Source: Littorina saxatilis
Lineage: Eukaryota > Mollusca > Gastropoda > Littorinimorpha > Littorinidae
Direction of reading: 5' to 3'
Assembly: GCF_037325665.1 (NCBI RefSeq)
Contig: NC_090253.1
Location: forward strand, 4,061,650-4,125,649
DNA length: 64,000 bases
Shown: positions 20,070 through 31,388 of the stretch, piece by piece
Layout: every line of letters begins with the position of its first letter
How positions within the stretch are numbered: position 1 is the first letter of the stretch
Notes under the pieces: model-generated
The model's input: the letters and a program-made list of their open reading frames with translations, nothing else
Database searches by the model: none
What the model was told of the DNA's origin: nothing
Program-made: the position numbers and the translations under genes

Positions 20070-22286
20070 GTAGAGGTTACAGGCCGAGTCTCAGTGATTA
20101 TCAAAAATAATGGTCGAAGTTAGCGGATCATGAAAAATGCGAGCTTCAGCGAGCTTTTTCATGACCGCGAACTGAGACCATTATTTTTGATAATCACTGA
20201 GACGAGGTATGTAACCTCTTTATTCCTCCTTTATTCCCCCCTCTGCTTCTTTCTCTCTGTAAAGGTGTAGGGCTAGTTATTTTTCGGTAACTTATCCAAC
20301 AACCAAAATCACTTACCCAACAACGGGCCTGAATCCTTGATAGCTCACAGGTTGATGAGTTAGACTTTCAGGGAACTACTTTAGCGATTGAAAAGTTCCG
20401 AACGCTCCAATGTACGAAATATACATCTCTAGACCAAACAATACAAACATACTGCATTTAAACTGGCAACTACAGGCTTGAACACATTAATCTCCATATA
20501 AAATCTATGAGTTTGGTTGTTTTCTAAATCCAAATCTAACGATCAGTGCAGAGAAACTCGCTTTAGATCTCTTATGAGTGCACGCAAACTCCCAAGGCAA
20601 GTAACTCGTACGACAAGAGTAGTTCCCCTTTCAAATTTTCTGAACAGAGTTGCTTGGACAAGAGACTGCAATTCGACGGTTAGTTTTCGACAATATTTCA
20701 TTTTATAAACAGATCACACGCAACCAAATGCACACATCGCATCAATTTAAAGAACATACAGCGGTTTCATACACTATTTTGCCCCAGAAAACGGAACTTC
20801 ATACAGTTTTTAACGTTGGAACACGGGTGCAAAAGTTCGTCTGCTTGTCCCATTCGAAGAAAAAACATTTCCTGAGCGATACCAAAACATGACCAGAACA
20901 CACACTATCTGCCTTTACCGGCACAGCAGAATAACAACATAACTGTGTACTTGATTTTAGTCCAAAACAGGGAAACTGACAAGAAGTGTTAACAGAATTG
21001 ATTGATTTTCCCTGAACTATACAACCGCGCATTATTCAATCGCCAGCGCAGGTAGACTGGTTGAGTGATTTGGATTCGATCAAACTTTCGCACAAAAACT
21101 CCTCTTTTCTTTGAATAACCGAAGAAAGGAGGAATAAAGAGGTTACATACCTCGTCTCAGTGATTATTAAAAATAATGGTCTCAGTTCGCGGTCATGAAA
21201 AAGCTCGCTGAAGCTCGCATTTTTCATGATCCGCTAACTTCGACCATTATTTTTGATAATCACTGAGACTCGGCATGTAACCTCTACTTCTTCAGTTATT
21301 CAAAGAAAAGAGTAGTTTCTGTGCGAAAGTTTGATCGAATCCTATTCACCCAACCAGTCTTACCTGCGCAGGCGATCGATTAATGCGCGGTTGTATAGTT
21401 CCGTGCAAATCATTCAATTCTGTTAACACTTCTTGTCAGTTTCCATGTTTTGAACTAGTACACAGTTATGTTGTCATTCTGCTGTGGCGGTAAAGGCAGA
21501 TAGTTTGTGTTCTGTTCATGTTTTGGTATCGCTCAGGAAATGTTCTTTCCTCGAATGTGACTAGCAGACGAAGTTTTACACCCGTGTTCCAACGTTAAAA
21601 ACTGTATGAAGTTCAGTTTTCTGGGGCAAAATAGTGTATGAAACCGCTGAATGTTCTTTAAGTTGATTAAATGTTTGCAATTGATTGCGTGTAATCTGTT
21701 TATAAAATTAAATATTGTTGAAAACTGACCGTCGGATTGCAGTCTTGTCGATGCAGCCGAAATCTGGAAGGGGAACTACTCGTGTCGCTGGACAAAGTAT
21801 GAGGGTTACTTTTCCTTGGAATCTTGCTAGCGATAAACGATTGTGCACGGCATATCTGAATTCAGAAAACAACCAAACTCATGGATTTTATATTGAGATT
21901 CATGTGTTCAAGCCTGTAGTTGCTGGTTTAAATGCGGTATGGTTGTATTGTTTGCTCCAGAAATGTATATTTCATACATTAGAGTGTTCTGAACTTTTGA
22001 GTCGCAAAAAGTAGATCCACAATGTGTACAGTCTCTACCCATGAGCTATCGAGGATTCAGGCCCGTTGTTGGGTAAGTGATTTTGGTTGTTGGGTAAGTT
22101 ACCGAAAAATAACTAGCCCTACAAGTTTACAGAGAGAAAGAAGCAGAGGGGGGAATAATAATACTTATTTCATGACCGCGAACTGAGACCATTATTTTTT
22201 ATAATAACTGAGACGAGGTGTGTAACCTCTTTATTCCTCCTTTCTTCAGTTATTCAAAGAAAAGAGACTCGGCATGTAACCTCTAC
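20070..22286. mobile_element. Foldback element, arms about 0.9 kb, with three hairpin blocks
   Basis: The ends are GTAGAGGTTACA and TGTAACCTCTAC in inverted orientation. The left arm (20228-21130) reappears inverted at 21290-22155; for example GGGCTAGTTATTTTTCGGTAA near 20270 has its complement near 22110. A palindromic block (AGTCTCAGTGATTAT...) stands at the left end (20075-20215), in the centre (21140-21280) and, shortened, at the right end (22165-22286). Scattered differences between arms show some age. A partial copy lies at 41434-41783. No transposase is visible. Confidence 0.8.
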
Positions 22287-23841
22287 AAACATCCTCATTT
22301 TGGTTCCCAGTCTATCTGAAATCAAGGTAAGATATATATGCCAAAAAAAAATAGCGATCACACAGTGCTTCAGCATGAATTTGAAAACCTGCTCTACGTC
22401 ACATAGACACAGCGTGTCTTATGATTCTATCCACCCTCTCCAAACAAACACGTACACGTTTTCTCTGGTACGAATGTCTTAAAAGCTCAAACTAAGCTGC
22501 TGTTTTATTCTGTCTTGCTTTGCAGGAAATACAGGCACGTCGCTTACCCATAACAGGCAGCTGGTGCGCTAGCGAGTGGGGTTTCTCGGCAGAAGCATCA
22601 GAGTACCAATACCAACCTGTGCAGTCAAAACAATCAGAAATACTTTCCCAAACGGATGAAGAGTGGGGTTCAAACTCCCTGAGCTACAGAAGGCTGAAAT
22701 ATACTTTTACAAATCGTGTGACTGTGTTGAACAGATTCCTGCATGGTTTGAAGATGATACTGGGTTGTCACGTGGTCCGGTATATGGTTCACATTCTGCA
22801 ACATTTTGTTCCAGACATTTTCCACTGTTGGTCTACTCCTGCATCAGGTAGTCAGTCCATGAGCCGGTCAGCATAGCCTGTGTCCAGTATTGTCCGTTTG
22901 CCTGTTGCCTGAAACATGGTTGTTTGGAAGTAACTAACGATCTCTGCACACATTTTAACATGTGAATAAGAACAGAAAAAGTTTGTCAAAAGTATACATA
23001 GTTTAATTTGCATTTACTTCAAGGCCAGACTTTCTTCTCGTTCATTATTTCTTCATAAAGATTCTGGAAATTAACAAAATGTTTCCCCCTATCAAGGCCT
23101 CCTAACTTTTTTTTAAAATGCAGGTCGGTTTGTTGTCATCTGTGCATTACTACCTCTTGCCACCCGTGCGGTCATTGCCACCAGGTATTTCAACAATCAA
23201 ACCGTCTATACAGGCTTAAAGGCACGTCCTTTTTCAAAACAGGATTGCTCACTACACAGATCTGCGAAGACTTTTACATAGAAAAAAAATCTCTTGACTT
23301 GAACATATACCAGGAATAAACATCCCGACTGGTTTTTGGAGCTGGATTTTTTTAGGGAATGTTTTACACGTGTGGCGTTAAAGAAATTAATTCATAAGAT
23401 TCTACATTCGCAAAGAGAGTACCCATAGCAGAGTGTTCAGTTCTGTTATTTTTCAAAACGGAATGATGGCCATATCCCATGTAAAAGCCTGGTAAGATTT
23501 GAGATTTTGAACCCAATCGTTAACACGGGAAGGGCTGTCCATTTAAAAGGACGCATCCATGCCTGGATGAGAAATACACTGATAACACAGAAAAAGCACG
23601 AGTTTAACCTGCATATTCACAAAACTGGTTCAGAGGCCCGGTAAAGGGAACACAAGTTTGTTATTTTAAGAGAACATCACGAAGACCTAATTATTAAATT
23701 AAAGCCTTTCTGCACGAATGTACATCTTCTATGAATTATATTCTAAAACGCCACATGTGTAATTCATTCCACACACAAAATCCAGCTCCAAGAAGCAGTG
23801 AGGCTGTTGATTATTGGTATGTGTTCAAGTCGACAGATGAT
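22287..23841. other. No supported gene; one weak exon-like frame
   Basis: A TTTGCAG acceptor at about 22524 opens a frame of about 115 codons (EIQARRLPITGSWCASEWGF...) up to a possible donor near 22850. It matches nothing I recognise, and the overlapping second frame is also open, so I leave it unassigned. 22940-23095 resembles 17160-17345, suggesting shared transposon sequence. Confidence 0.35.
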
Positions 23842-24622
23842 TTTTGACTCACATGCGAAGCAAAAGTGAGTCTATGTACTCACCCGAGTCGTCCGTCCGT
23901 CCGTCCCGGCGTCCGTCCGTCCGTCCGGAAAACTTTAACGTTGGATATTTCTTGGACACTATTCAGTCTATCAGTACCAAATTTGGCAAGATGGTGTATG
24001 ATGACAAGGCCCCAAAAAACATACATAGCATCTTGACCTTGCATTTTTCCCATTTTCTCTGAAGTGTTTGAGATTTAATACCTCACCTATATATGATATA
24101 TAGGGCAAAGTAAGCCCCATCTTTTGATACCAGTTTGGTTTACCTTGCTTTAAGGTCAAGGTCACAGGAGCTCTTCAAAGTTGGATTGTATACATATTTT
24201 GAAGTGACCTTGACCCTGAACTATGGAAGATAACTGTTTCAAACTTAAAAATTATGTGGGGCACATGTTATGCTTTCATCATGAGACACATTTGGTCACA
24301 TATGATCATGGTCAAGGTCACTTTGACCCTTATGAAGTGTGACCAAAATAAGGTAGTGAACCACTAAAGGTGACCATATCTCATGGTAGAAAGAGCCAAT
24401 AAGCACCATAATGATTGTACTTCCTATGTCTTGAATTAACAGCTTTGTGTTGCATGACCGTGGATGACCTTGACCTTGGGTCAAGGTCACATGTATTTTG
24501 GTAGGAAAAATGTGTAAAGCAGTTCTTAGTGTATGATGTCATTGCTAGGTTTAGCTGAAGGTCAAGGTCATGTAAAGGTCAAGGTCAAGCATGTGAGTCG
24601 AATGGGCTTTGCCCTTCTTGTT
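23842..24622 (+). mobile_element. HINE-like short element, family A, copy 1
   Basis: 5' hairpin GACTCAC...GTGAGTC, then a GTCC microsatellite, then a body rich in TCAAGGTCA and TGACCTTGA words. Near the 3' end the word GCATGTGAGTC repeats the hairpin arm, followed by GGGC-TTT-GCCC and TTCTTGTT. It lacks about 60 bp of the body that is present in copy 2 (around 42000-42065). Confidence 0.8.
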
Positions 24623-24892
24623 TTATATTTTTTTATTCGGAAGCATACTAACTTTATTTGAAACTACTTCGACAGATATAGTTTTGCAGGTTGACGGGAG
24701 GTGAGTTAAGAAAGAAATTCAATCCATATGTCGCTCAGCACAGAAAGCATAAACGATTAACATGAGTAGAAATGAACTTGTACTTGTTTTCATAATGTAA
24801 TATTAATGTATTTGGATGGTATCTGTCAAAGACACTTTCTCGTTTTTTGCAAAGCTAGAATAAGGCACTCATTTTCAAAACAAAAATCTTAC

Positions 24893-25056
24893 GATAAATG
24901 GCACGTTGGTTTTCTCCTGTGGTGATTCTGGACGGTAGGAACAGGACTGGTCAACAGTTGCGTTGTGATCACGGAGAACCTGGAAATCTGGAATGGTCAC
25001 GGTGTCAGTGTCTAGTGACCTGTTCTGACCAGTGGCCGTGAGTGATGATGAAAGGT
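24893..25056 (-). CDS. Candidate internal exon of an unidentified gene
   Basis: On the minus strand a strong polypyrimidine tract with CCAG acceptor (TTTTCTCTCTTCTTTTACTT then CCAG) leads into 164 nt that stay open in one frame and end at a GTAAGA donor. The product reads LSSSLTATGQNRSLDTDTVT, then IPDFQVLRDHNATVDQSC and SYRPESPQEKTNVPFI. The splice signals and the composition differ from the neighbouring repeats. I recognise no domain. It could be an exon of a host gene extending on the minus strand or of a lost transposon; neighbouring exons were not found. Confidence 0.4.
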
Positions 25057-25455
25057 CTGGAAGTAAAAGAAGAGAGAAAATGAGTGTGAGTATAAATCAA
25101 TTCGAAAGTATGCTTCTGATCTATATAGTACACTGAACATTTAGACACCCTCTGGAAGTCGTCTGGATGTGTATCCATGTTGTAGCAATTAGACTGGTTT
25201 TGCGTCCCTCAGTCAATGCAGAAAGATTAATTCCCTGCACAATTCGTAATCTTCTTGTCTCTAGCATGCAGGTGTCTGTTTACCTTACCGGTTGCACATC
25301 CACCAACAATTTAGATCTGGTAAAAATAGCATTAAACCATGATTCCAGCAAACGCTGCCAATTTCATGAATTCATATCAGGGGATAGTTTGCGACTGAAT
25401 AGAATAGATAACGTGACACACGCATTGTCTTACGTGTCCACAACCCTGACTACTT

Positions 25456-25546
25456 TTTATATTTAGTCAAGTTTTGACTAAATATTTTAACATCGAGGGG
25501 GAATCGAAACGAGGGTCGTGGTGTATGTGCGTGCGTGTGTGTGTGC

Positions 25547-25595
<49 letters not shown>

Positions 25596-26368
25596 TGTGT
25601 GTGTGTGTAGAGCGATTCAGACTAAACTACTGGACCGATCTTTATGAAATTTGACATGAGAGTTCCTGGGTATGAAATCCCCGACCGTTTTTTTCATTTT
25701 TTTGATAAATGTCTTTGATGACGTCATATCCGGCTTTTCGTGAAAGTTGAGGCGGCACTGTCACGCCCTCATTTTTCAACCAAATTGGTTGAAATTTTGG
25801 TCAAGTAATCTTCGACGAAGCCCGGACTTCGGTATTGCATTTCAGCTTGGTGGCTTAAAAATTAATTAATGACTTTCGTCATTAAAAATCTGAAAATTGT
25901 AAAAAAAAAAAAAAATTATAAAACGATCCAAATTTACGTTTATCTTATTCTCCATCATTTGCTGATTCCAAAAACATATAAATATGTTATATTCGGATTA
26001 AAAACAAGCTCTGAAAATTAAATATATAAAAATTATTATCAAAATTAAATTGTCCAAATCAATTTAAAAACACTTTCATCTTATTCCTTGTCGGTTCCTG
26101 ATTCCAAAAACATATAGATATGATATGTTTGGATTAAAAACACGCTCAGAAAGTTAAAACAAAGAGAGGTACAGAAAAGCGTGCTATCCTTCTTAGCGCA
26201 ACTACTACCCCGCTCTTCTTGTCAATTTCACTGCCTTTGCCATGAGCGGTGGACTGACGATGCTACGAGTATACGGTCTTGCTGAAAAATGGCATTGCGT
26301 TCAGTTTCATTCTGTGAGTTCGACAGCTACTTGACTAAATATTGTATTTTCGCCTTACGCGACTTGTT
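25456..26368 (+). mobile_element. HINE-like short element, family B, copy 1
   Basis: Starts with a perfect 10-bp hairpin, ATTTAGTCAA-GTT-TTGACTAAAT, then a TG microsatellite. Near the end CTTGACTAAAT repeats the arm, followed by the stem-loop TCGC-CTTAC-GCGA and CTTGTT. The body has the word GAGCGATTCAGACTAAAC and TGATGACGTCATATC. No coding sequence is seen. The second copy is 52222-53680. Confidence 0.8.
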
Positions 26369-27100
26369 ACTCTTACTCTTAGCTCAGCTCAGACCGTTCT
26401 GTAACTCTGTAGATCTAGCCTGTGGCGCATCTGTACTCCAGCGAATATCAGCTGGACCCAGACACACTGTTCTGCACCAATTCGTATTCGCTGCGCAGCA
26501 AAACAATGTTTACGTATGCATGAAAATAAAAGCATGTACTCTGACCTTCAACGCATTCCTTCTTGTGAGATAATCCGCTGTTCGTATGTCGCCTCGGAGT
26601 TTCGATGGCTCGTCGTAATACTGCCCTCTCCGGACTTTTATGAAGGGAAGACACTGCCAGTGGTCAAAACATTTGTTTCAGGGATGAAACGCCAACTTTT
26701 GTGCTGCAGAAAAATGGCGAAATCTGTGTCCGGAAAGTGCCCGACACTTTGAAATCTGCACGCTTGTGCTGCACACATCTCTTCCATTTCCACAAGAGAC
26801 TCAGAGTTTTATGAGGGAAAGTGTGCTATGAAATGCCTGGGGACATTGACGAGTTGTTGCAGTTTGCGACTGGTCTCCACCGAGGCATTCTTTTCGGGCA
26901 TACAGTGGTGACTTTTCTGTGTGAAAATCAAGCTGGTACTAGTGGTAGAATCAACACAATAACTTGTGACGTCACAGTGCACCGACGTCACAGTGCACCG
27001 AAAACCACGTGACCACTACTTGACCCCGGGCGACTTGTCTTGGTTAGCCCCGCAACACTAAATCTTCAACTACAACAACAACAATTTTTTTTCAATTTTT
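26369..27100. other. No gene seen
   Basis: Unassigned DNA. Two tandem copies of GACGTCACAGTGCACC stand at 26968-26999; each contains a CRE-type GACGTCA core. Confidence 0.5.
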
Positions 27101-27145
27101 GGCTCACGTAAGTGTAGCCTATGCGATCGTAACTTTGTCTGTCTG

Positions 27146-27177
<32 letters not shown>

Positions 27178-27415
27178 TCTGTGCGTGTGTATGTCTGTGG
27201 TAGAAACTCTAACATTTGAAGACGTCACATTACATTGACGTCACATTATGACGTAAGAGGGTTAGACGTCACGCGAAGGAAGTACTGACAGTCTCGGTCA
27301 TTATTATTTTGAGCGCGCCGAGACTAGTTGGCAGTCGTGTCCTTGTAAGTAGGCTACATGCAGACAGACAGATCTAGATCTAGTGTCTCGCTTTCTTGCA
27401 CAGTTTCACCTATGC

Positions 27416-27502
<87 letters not shown>

Positions 27503-27563
27503 TTGAGTTTGTGTTACTGTTTGTCGATTTCTTACGTGAGCCTTGAAGGCTTCGCCTCTTGTT
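27101..27563 (+). mobile_element. HINE-like short element, family E, copy 3
   Basis: GGCTCACGTAAG at the start; CTTACGTGAGCC, AAGGCTTCGCCT and CTTGTT at the end. It has a CGTG array near 27147-27178 and a TG array at 27422-27500. It follows a T-run. Confidence 0.8.
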
Positions 27564-28422
27564 AAAATATTTTTCCAGAGATGTTTGTAACATTTGGCAT
27601 TCGATTTTCAAGTTTTTGGGCATATTTAAAAACCTTGGACTTTTCCTTTAAAGGACAAAAAATCGTGACTTTGCATGCTAAGCAAAAATTGGTTGAGGCA
27701 ATTGGTACCAAAGTTTCAGGCAGCATATAAAGTTCAATTAAAAAGGATTGTGGGTTAACGCTTTTCTGAACGTGCGAAAATTGTTGCAATAATTTTTTGG
27801 CCAAGTTTAATATATTATATTATAAAAAATAGGGATTCTCTATGTGCTAAATAAATAAATCGATGCTCAGCCTCTCCTTCAAATACGCACATGGAATCAA
27901 CGAGATGAAAGCGAGAACCAGGCTCCTTTACGTTAACATTATCAACAATGAAATGAAACGATATTTTACAAAAGTATTGTCTAGATTGAAATAAACTTTT
28001 TTTTAAATAAATTTATGTTAAGACCAAACAAAAATATATGTTGGTTTTGGGTAACATGACCAAAAAAATAGGGTCGGTAGGTCGGCTTTTTTATATATAT
28101 ATATTTTTTTTATTTATAGTCTCTGTATGGTACGCAAAATGTGCCAGAGGTTGTTTTTTGGAATTTTTTTGAGAAATGAAAAACAAGTTTTAGGGTCGGC
28201 GGGAAAAAAATAGGGTCGGTCGGGTTACCCTAAACCAATATATATTTTTGTTTGGCATATGTTTGTATTTGTCAACAAATATGCAGCAGAGTCTACGCAT
28301 GCACACATATTTTTATGTGAGTGTGCTTTTACATTTAATTTTTGTTCAGTGTGGCAGATGAAATAAAAAGTTGACGCCCATTAACACGTTACTGTACAAC
28401 TTTTGTATGGATTCGCTGAATT

Positions 28423-29200
28423 CTAAAGGCTGACATATAGTCCTATTTAATTAGTTTAATTACTTCCAGGGCTTTTCCCATCGTTGCGGGGATGTATAAA
28501 TTAAGCTTCCTGCAGAGTTTTAGGTTTGAAGTCCTTACCAATTACGAGAAATAATTAATTCTTTATTGCATTGTTTAGCAACAGTTCTCCAGGACTTGGG
28601 CTAATTTTAGACCGTTGACGTCACTTCGTGACGTTTCGTAAACCAAAGATGGCGTCGGAGACAGTCAAAGCGCGCTTGCGTACAATGGCAAAAAAGATAG
28701 AAGTAAACCCGTCTAAAGCTGTCAAGGCCACTAAATCTGCTGAGAAGAGAAAGTGGACTCCTTGCTTCATCACCACGCAGCACCAGCGCTGGGTCGCGCT
28801 GAAAGAAAGATTGTTTTTGTCAGAGGCCCATCGCTTCAAATTGAGAACCAAGTACAAAGGGGATACTGAACTCGCCAAAGTTTTGCTGGACACGTGAGTA
28901 CATAGGCCTATTAGAAAATTAGATGTACTTGTAGCTTGTCAGCTGAAGCCTGTGGCCTTATTCTTGCGAATATGTGCTGTGAGAGATCGTATATTTCCGC
29001 CTGCGCAATTTCCGGAAAACATCCACTTTCACTTTACATTCGACACTATCAACACCACTTTGCAATACTAAAATAATTTTTTCTGTGTTCGAAAGCTACA
29101 GCCAATCGTTATTATATCCCCTTAGGTACAGTTTTATAACATTATTGGCACATGTAAACAATATGAATTAATTAATGAACGCTACGAATATGGCAGCCTT
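28423..29200 (+). mobile_element. Insert with TTAA-type ends carrying one exon
   Basis: Absent from the left duplication near 8715. Its ends read TAAAGGCTG and CAGCCTTTAA, short inverted words next to TTAA-like sequence. This fits a piggyBac- or Kolobok-type target, although the left junction has lost a few bases. It contains an open exon (28649-28893). Confidence 0.5.
28649..28893 (+). CDS. First exon of an unidentified gene inside a TTAA-type insert
   Basis: ATG (in AAAGATGG) opens 81 codons and ends at a GTGAGT donor (28894). The product is basic: MASETVKARLRTMAKKIEVN at the start and a C-terminal part with QHQRWVALKERLFLSEAHRF. I know similar W--LK--L patterns only vaguely from transposon-linked proteins and assign no function. 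No second exon is visible within the insert. Confidence 0.4.
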
Positions 29201-29565
29201 TAACAATCCGGAAATATTGATTTGCAAAAAAAGTGTGTATATGATTTAAGAATGTTTGTGTAACAAGCTGTCAATTTATTATTTAGATTTTAAAAGTTAG
29301 TTCTAGCGCCAAAACGAGGCGTCCGATTTGTCTCATTGTAAATCCATTCTGACTGCACGACATATATTCTTTGAAATATGCTCACTCTTTACGGAGGGCA
29401 CCTAGGGGGTTCTCAAGCGGTGAGGGTGTTGTTTTGTTGTGAGGGTGGTGTTTGTACTGTGTGTAAAAGCCTGACAGTGTCCGAGACCAGAAACCGATGG
29501 TTTACGTGAAGCTGAATGTGCCTAAATGTGTGAAAGTTGAAGTTAGCCCCATGTCAGCAAAATAA

Positions 29566-29862
29566 GGCCAAAAAAAAAAATAGGTGTGGTTACGGTAACA
29601 TAGCCAAAAAAAATAGGGTAGGTAGGTAGGCAATCACTTTTTTTTTTTTTTTACTTTTTTTTCTAATGTGTACAAATTAAACCTACTTGACAGGGAAATA
29701 AGTGTGCGACTCGGGCGCTTTCGCTTTCATTGCGTTTTTTGCACTCGTTTTTTTTTATTTTATTTTTTATTTTTTGACGAATGTAATAAAAAGTTATAGG
29801 ATCGGCCCCTAAAAATAGGGTAGGTCGGGTTACGGTAACCACACCTATTTTTTTTTTAGGCC
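29566..29862. mobile_element. PIF/Harbinger-like MITE with TAA target duplication
   Basis: Inverted ends GGCCAAAAAAAAAAATAGG and CCTATTTTTTTTTAGGCC continue with GTGTGGTTACGGTAAC and its complement. TAA stands on both sides (29563-29565 and 29863-29865). The left duplication reads GCAAAATAACTAGAC at the same point, the empty site with a single TAA. A 3-bp TWA target is the PIF/Harbinger mark. Confidence 0.8.
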
Positions 29863-29934
29863 TAACTGGACACACTTCTCTAGCATTACGTCTTTTTCGT
29901 GCACCCCTGTTAGGTCATGTCGCTTCGTTCTCCT

Positions 29935-30332
29935 TTGCCTTCAGTATCGACTAACCCGGACTCGCGGTGTTTACGAAGTTTGCCGATGGGTCTTGCAACC
30001 CAAGACTCAAGCCAGATTTATGCGTCACATACGTAAAAGAAAATCATGACGTCATGATGGCCATGTTCTGATACAAAAGATCAAACAAGGTAAATGGAAA
30101 GAAGGATTAGTCGTCTATTGATGGATAATGTTGACATGCGTACTACGCCCCTGTAATACACTAGCTAGAAGATACAGACAAAGAAGGAACTCGTTATTCG
30201 CCACGTACAATCAACAGCGGTGTCCAAGAAGTTGTTTACTTTGTTTTCGTCTCCAAGAACGACAGCACGATTGACGATTCGATCCTGCTGATCTTCGAAA
30301 GTGCACACTTAGTGACCGCTTTCCCTCCGAAA
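29935..30332 (+). promoter_or_regulatory. Upstream region of receptor gene 2 (duplicated block)
   Basis: The most complete, uninterrupted copy of the upstream block, from CTTCAGTATCGACTAACC to the start codon. It is a candidate promoter and 5' UTR by position and conservation only. It contains ATGACGTCATGATGG, a CRE-type palindrome. Confidence 0.45.
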
Positions 30333-31388
30333 ATGAAGCAACCACCCGAAAGCACAGACGTCAATCCGTGGACAGTAAGTGAAGGACCGCTGATAACCGT
30401 TGATTACTTTTACATATGTGCTGAGGTCGTGGTAGGCATCCTTACCATCCTTATCAACGTCGTGATTCTCTTGGTTATTGTTCGCTACCAACGCCTGCAC
30501 ACCCACACCAATGTATACATCAGGAACCTGACCGCGGCAAACATCTTCGTGGGCCTCATGATTCCCCCTTTAGCAATCATTACCTACCTCCGCCTAGAAA
30601 TGAATTTAACGTCTTGTCTCGTGGTGAACAGTCTGATAAATGTCTTCATCAACATCTCCATCATGAGCCTCATCCTCTTGGCCGTGGACACGTACTTCGC
30701 AGTGCAGCACCCTTTTTTGTACAGACGCACGCTCAGCAAACGGCGATTCTTGCCCGTCATCATTGCCGTCGGCTGGTTTGTTGGCGCCTGCGGCGGTCTC
30801 GTCATTCCTTTTGCCTTCCAACGAGACCATGCAAACTACAGGTTTTGTTCGTACAGACGTGCGATCCGCTTAAGTTACGACGTGTACATTCACGGCTATG
30901 GCTTCATCCTCCCGGCCCTCATGGCCATGCTCGTCCTCCATCTGCGTATCTGCTGCGCCTTCCGAGCCGCCAACCAACGCCTCGTGGACAACACGGCGCA
31001 CCATCCGGTGGCGACCAAGAATCAGGTTGTGACGCGAGTGAGACGCAAGGAGGTACATATGGTCAAGAGTCTTGCTGTCATGTTCCTCGTCATGGCTCTG
31101 TGCTTCCTGCCCCTTCTGATCATTAACTTCGTCCACTATTACGACCCAGACAGACATGCTAAAACTACAAGCGAAATGACCTTGGTTGCCGTGGTACTGT
31201 CCCACATGAACTCTTTCGTCAACCCGCTACTGTACGCTGTATCCAAGGCCCCCATCCGAAGTGCGGTGGGCGTGTGGATTTATTCTTGTTTCTTCACGGA
31301 GCGCTGGGTTACTACTAGTGCCAGCGTCTGTCCTATCCAGAACACACGCAATGAGGAAACGTCGATGGAGCTAACAGAAACTGCTTAA
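30333..31388 (+). CDS. Orphan class A (rhodopsin-like) G protein-coupled receptor 2, intronless
   Basis: 351 residues, a close paralog of the gene at 17932, same strand and about 12.4 kb away. The seven segments, the TM6 CFLP, the TM7 NPLLY and the paired Cys are all kept, and so are the unusual DTY in TM3 and the LTAAN in TM2. Differences cluster in the N terminus, the second extracellular loop (QRDHANYRF against QHNRANYRF), the third extracellular loop and the C-terminal tail. The helices are nearly unchanged. The ATG at 30333 is in the same place as in gene 1. The shared flanks show that the pair arose by segmental duplication. Ligand unknown. Confidence 0.88.
   Translation: MKQPPESTDVNPWTVSEGPLITVDYFYICAEVVVGILTILINVVILLVIVRYQRLHTHTNVYIRNLTAANIFVGLMIPPLAIITYLRLEMNLTSCLVVNSLINVFINISIMSLILLAVDTYFAVQHPFLYRRTLSKRRFLPVIIAVGWFVGACGGLVIPFAFQRDHANYRFCSYRRAIRLSYDVYIHGYGFILPALMAMLVLHLRICCAFRAANQRLVDNTAHHPVATKNQVVTRVRRKEVHMVKSLAVMFLVMALCFLPLLIINFVHYYDPDRHAKTTSEMTLVAVVLSHMNSFVNPLLYAVSKAPIRSAVGVWIYSCFFTERWVTTSASVCPIQNTRNEETSMELTETA

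Larger units (their letters stand above)
27645..30272. repeat. Segmental duplication, right copy (partner 7385-9802 plus 16491-16656)
   Basis: Same order and orientation as the left copy and leading straight into receptor gene 2. It contains the short form of the TAGGGTCGGT MITE (28034-28255), a TTAA-type insert (about 28423-29200), a fragment of MITE family R (29205-29545) and a TAA-flanked MITE (29566-29862). Confidence 0.85.

Noticed and set aside
27358-27623. Frames of His/Thr or Cys/Val repeats over TG/CA arrays (also at 51613-52010, 62071-62794 and 46145)
   Set aside because: They come from dinucleotide repeats, are open on several frames, and have no domain.
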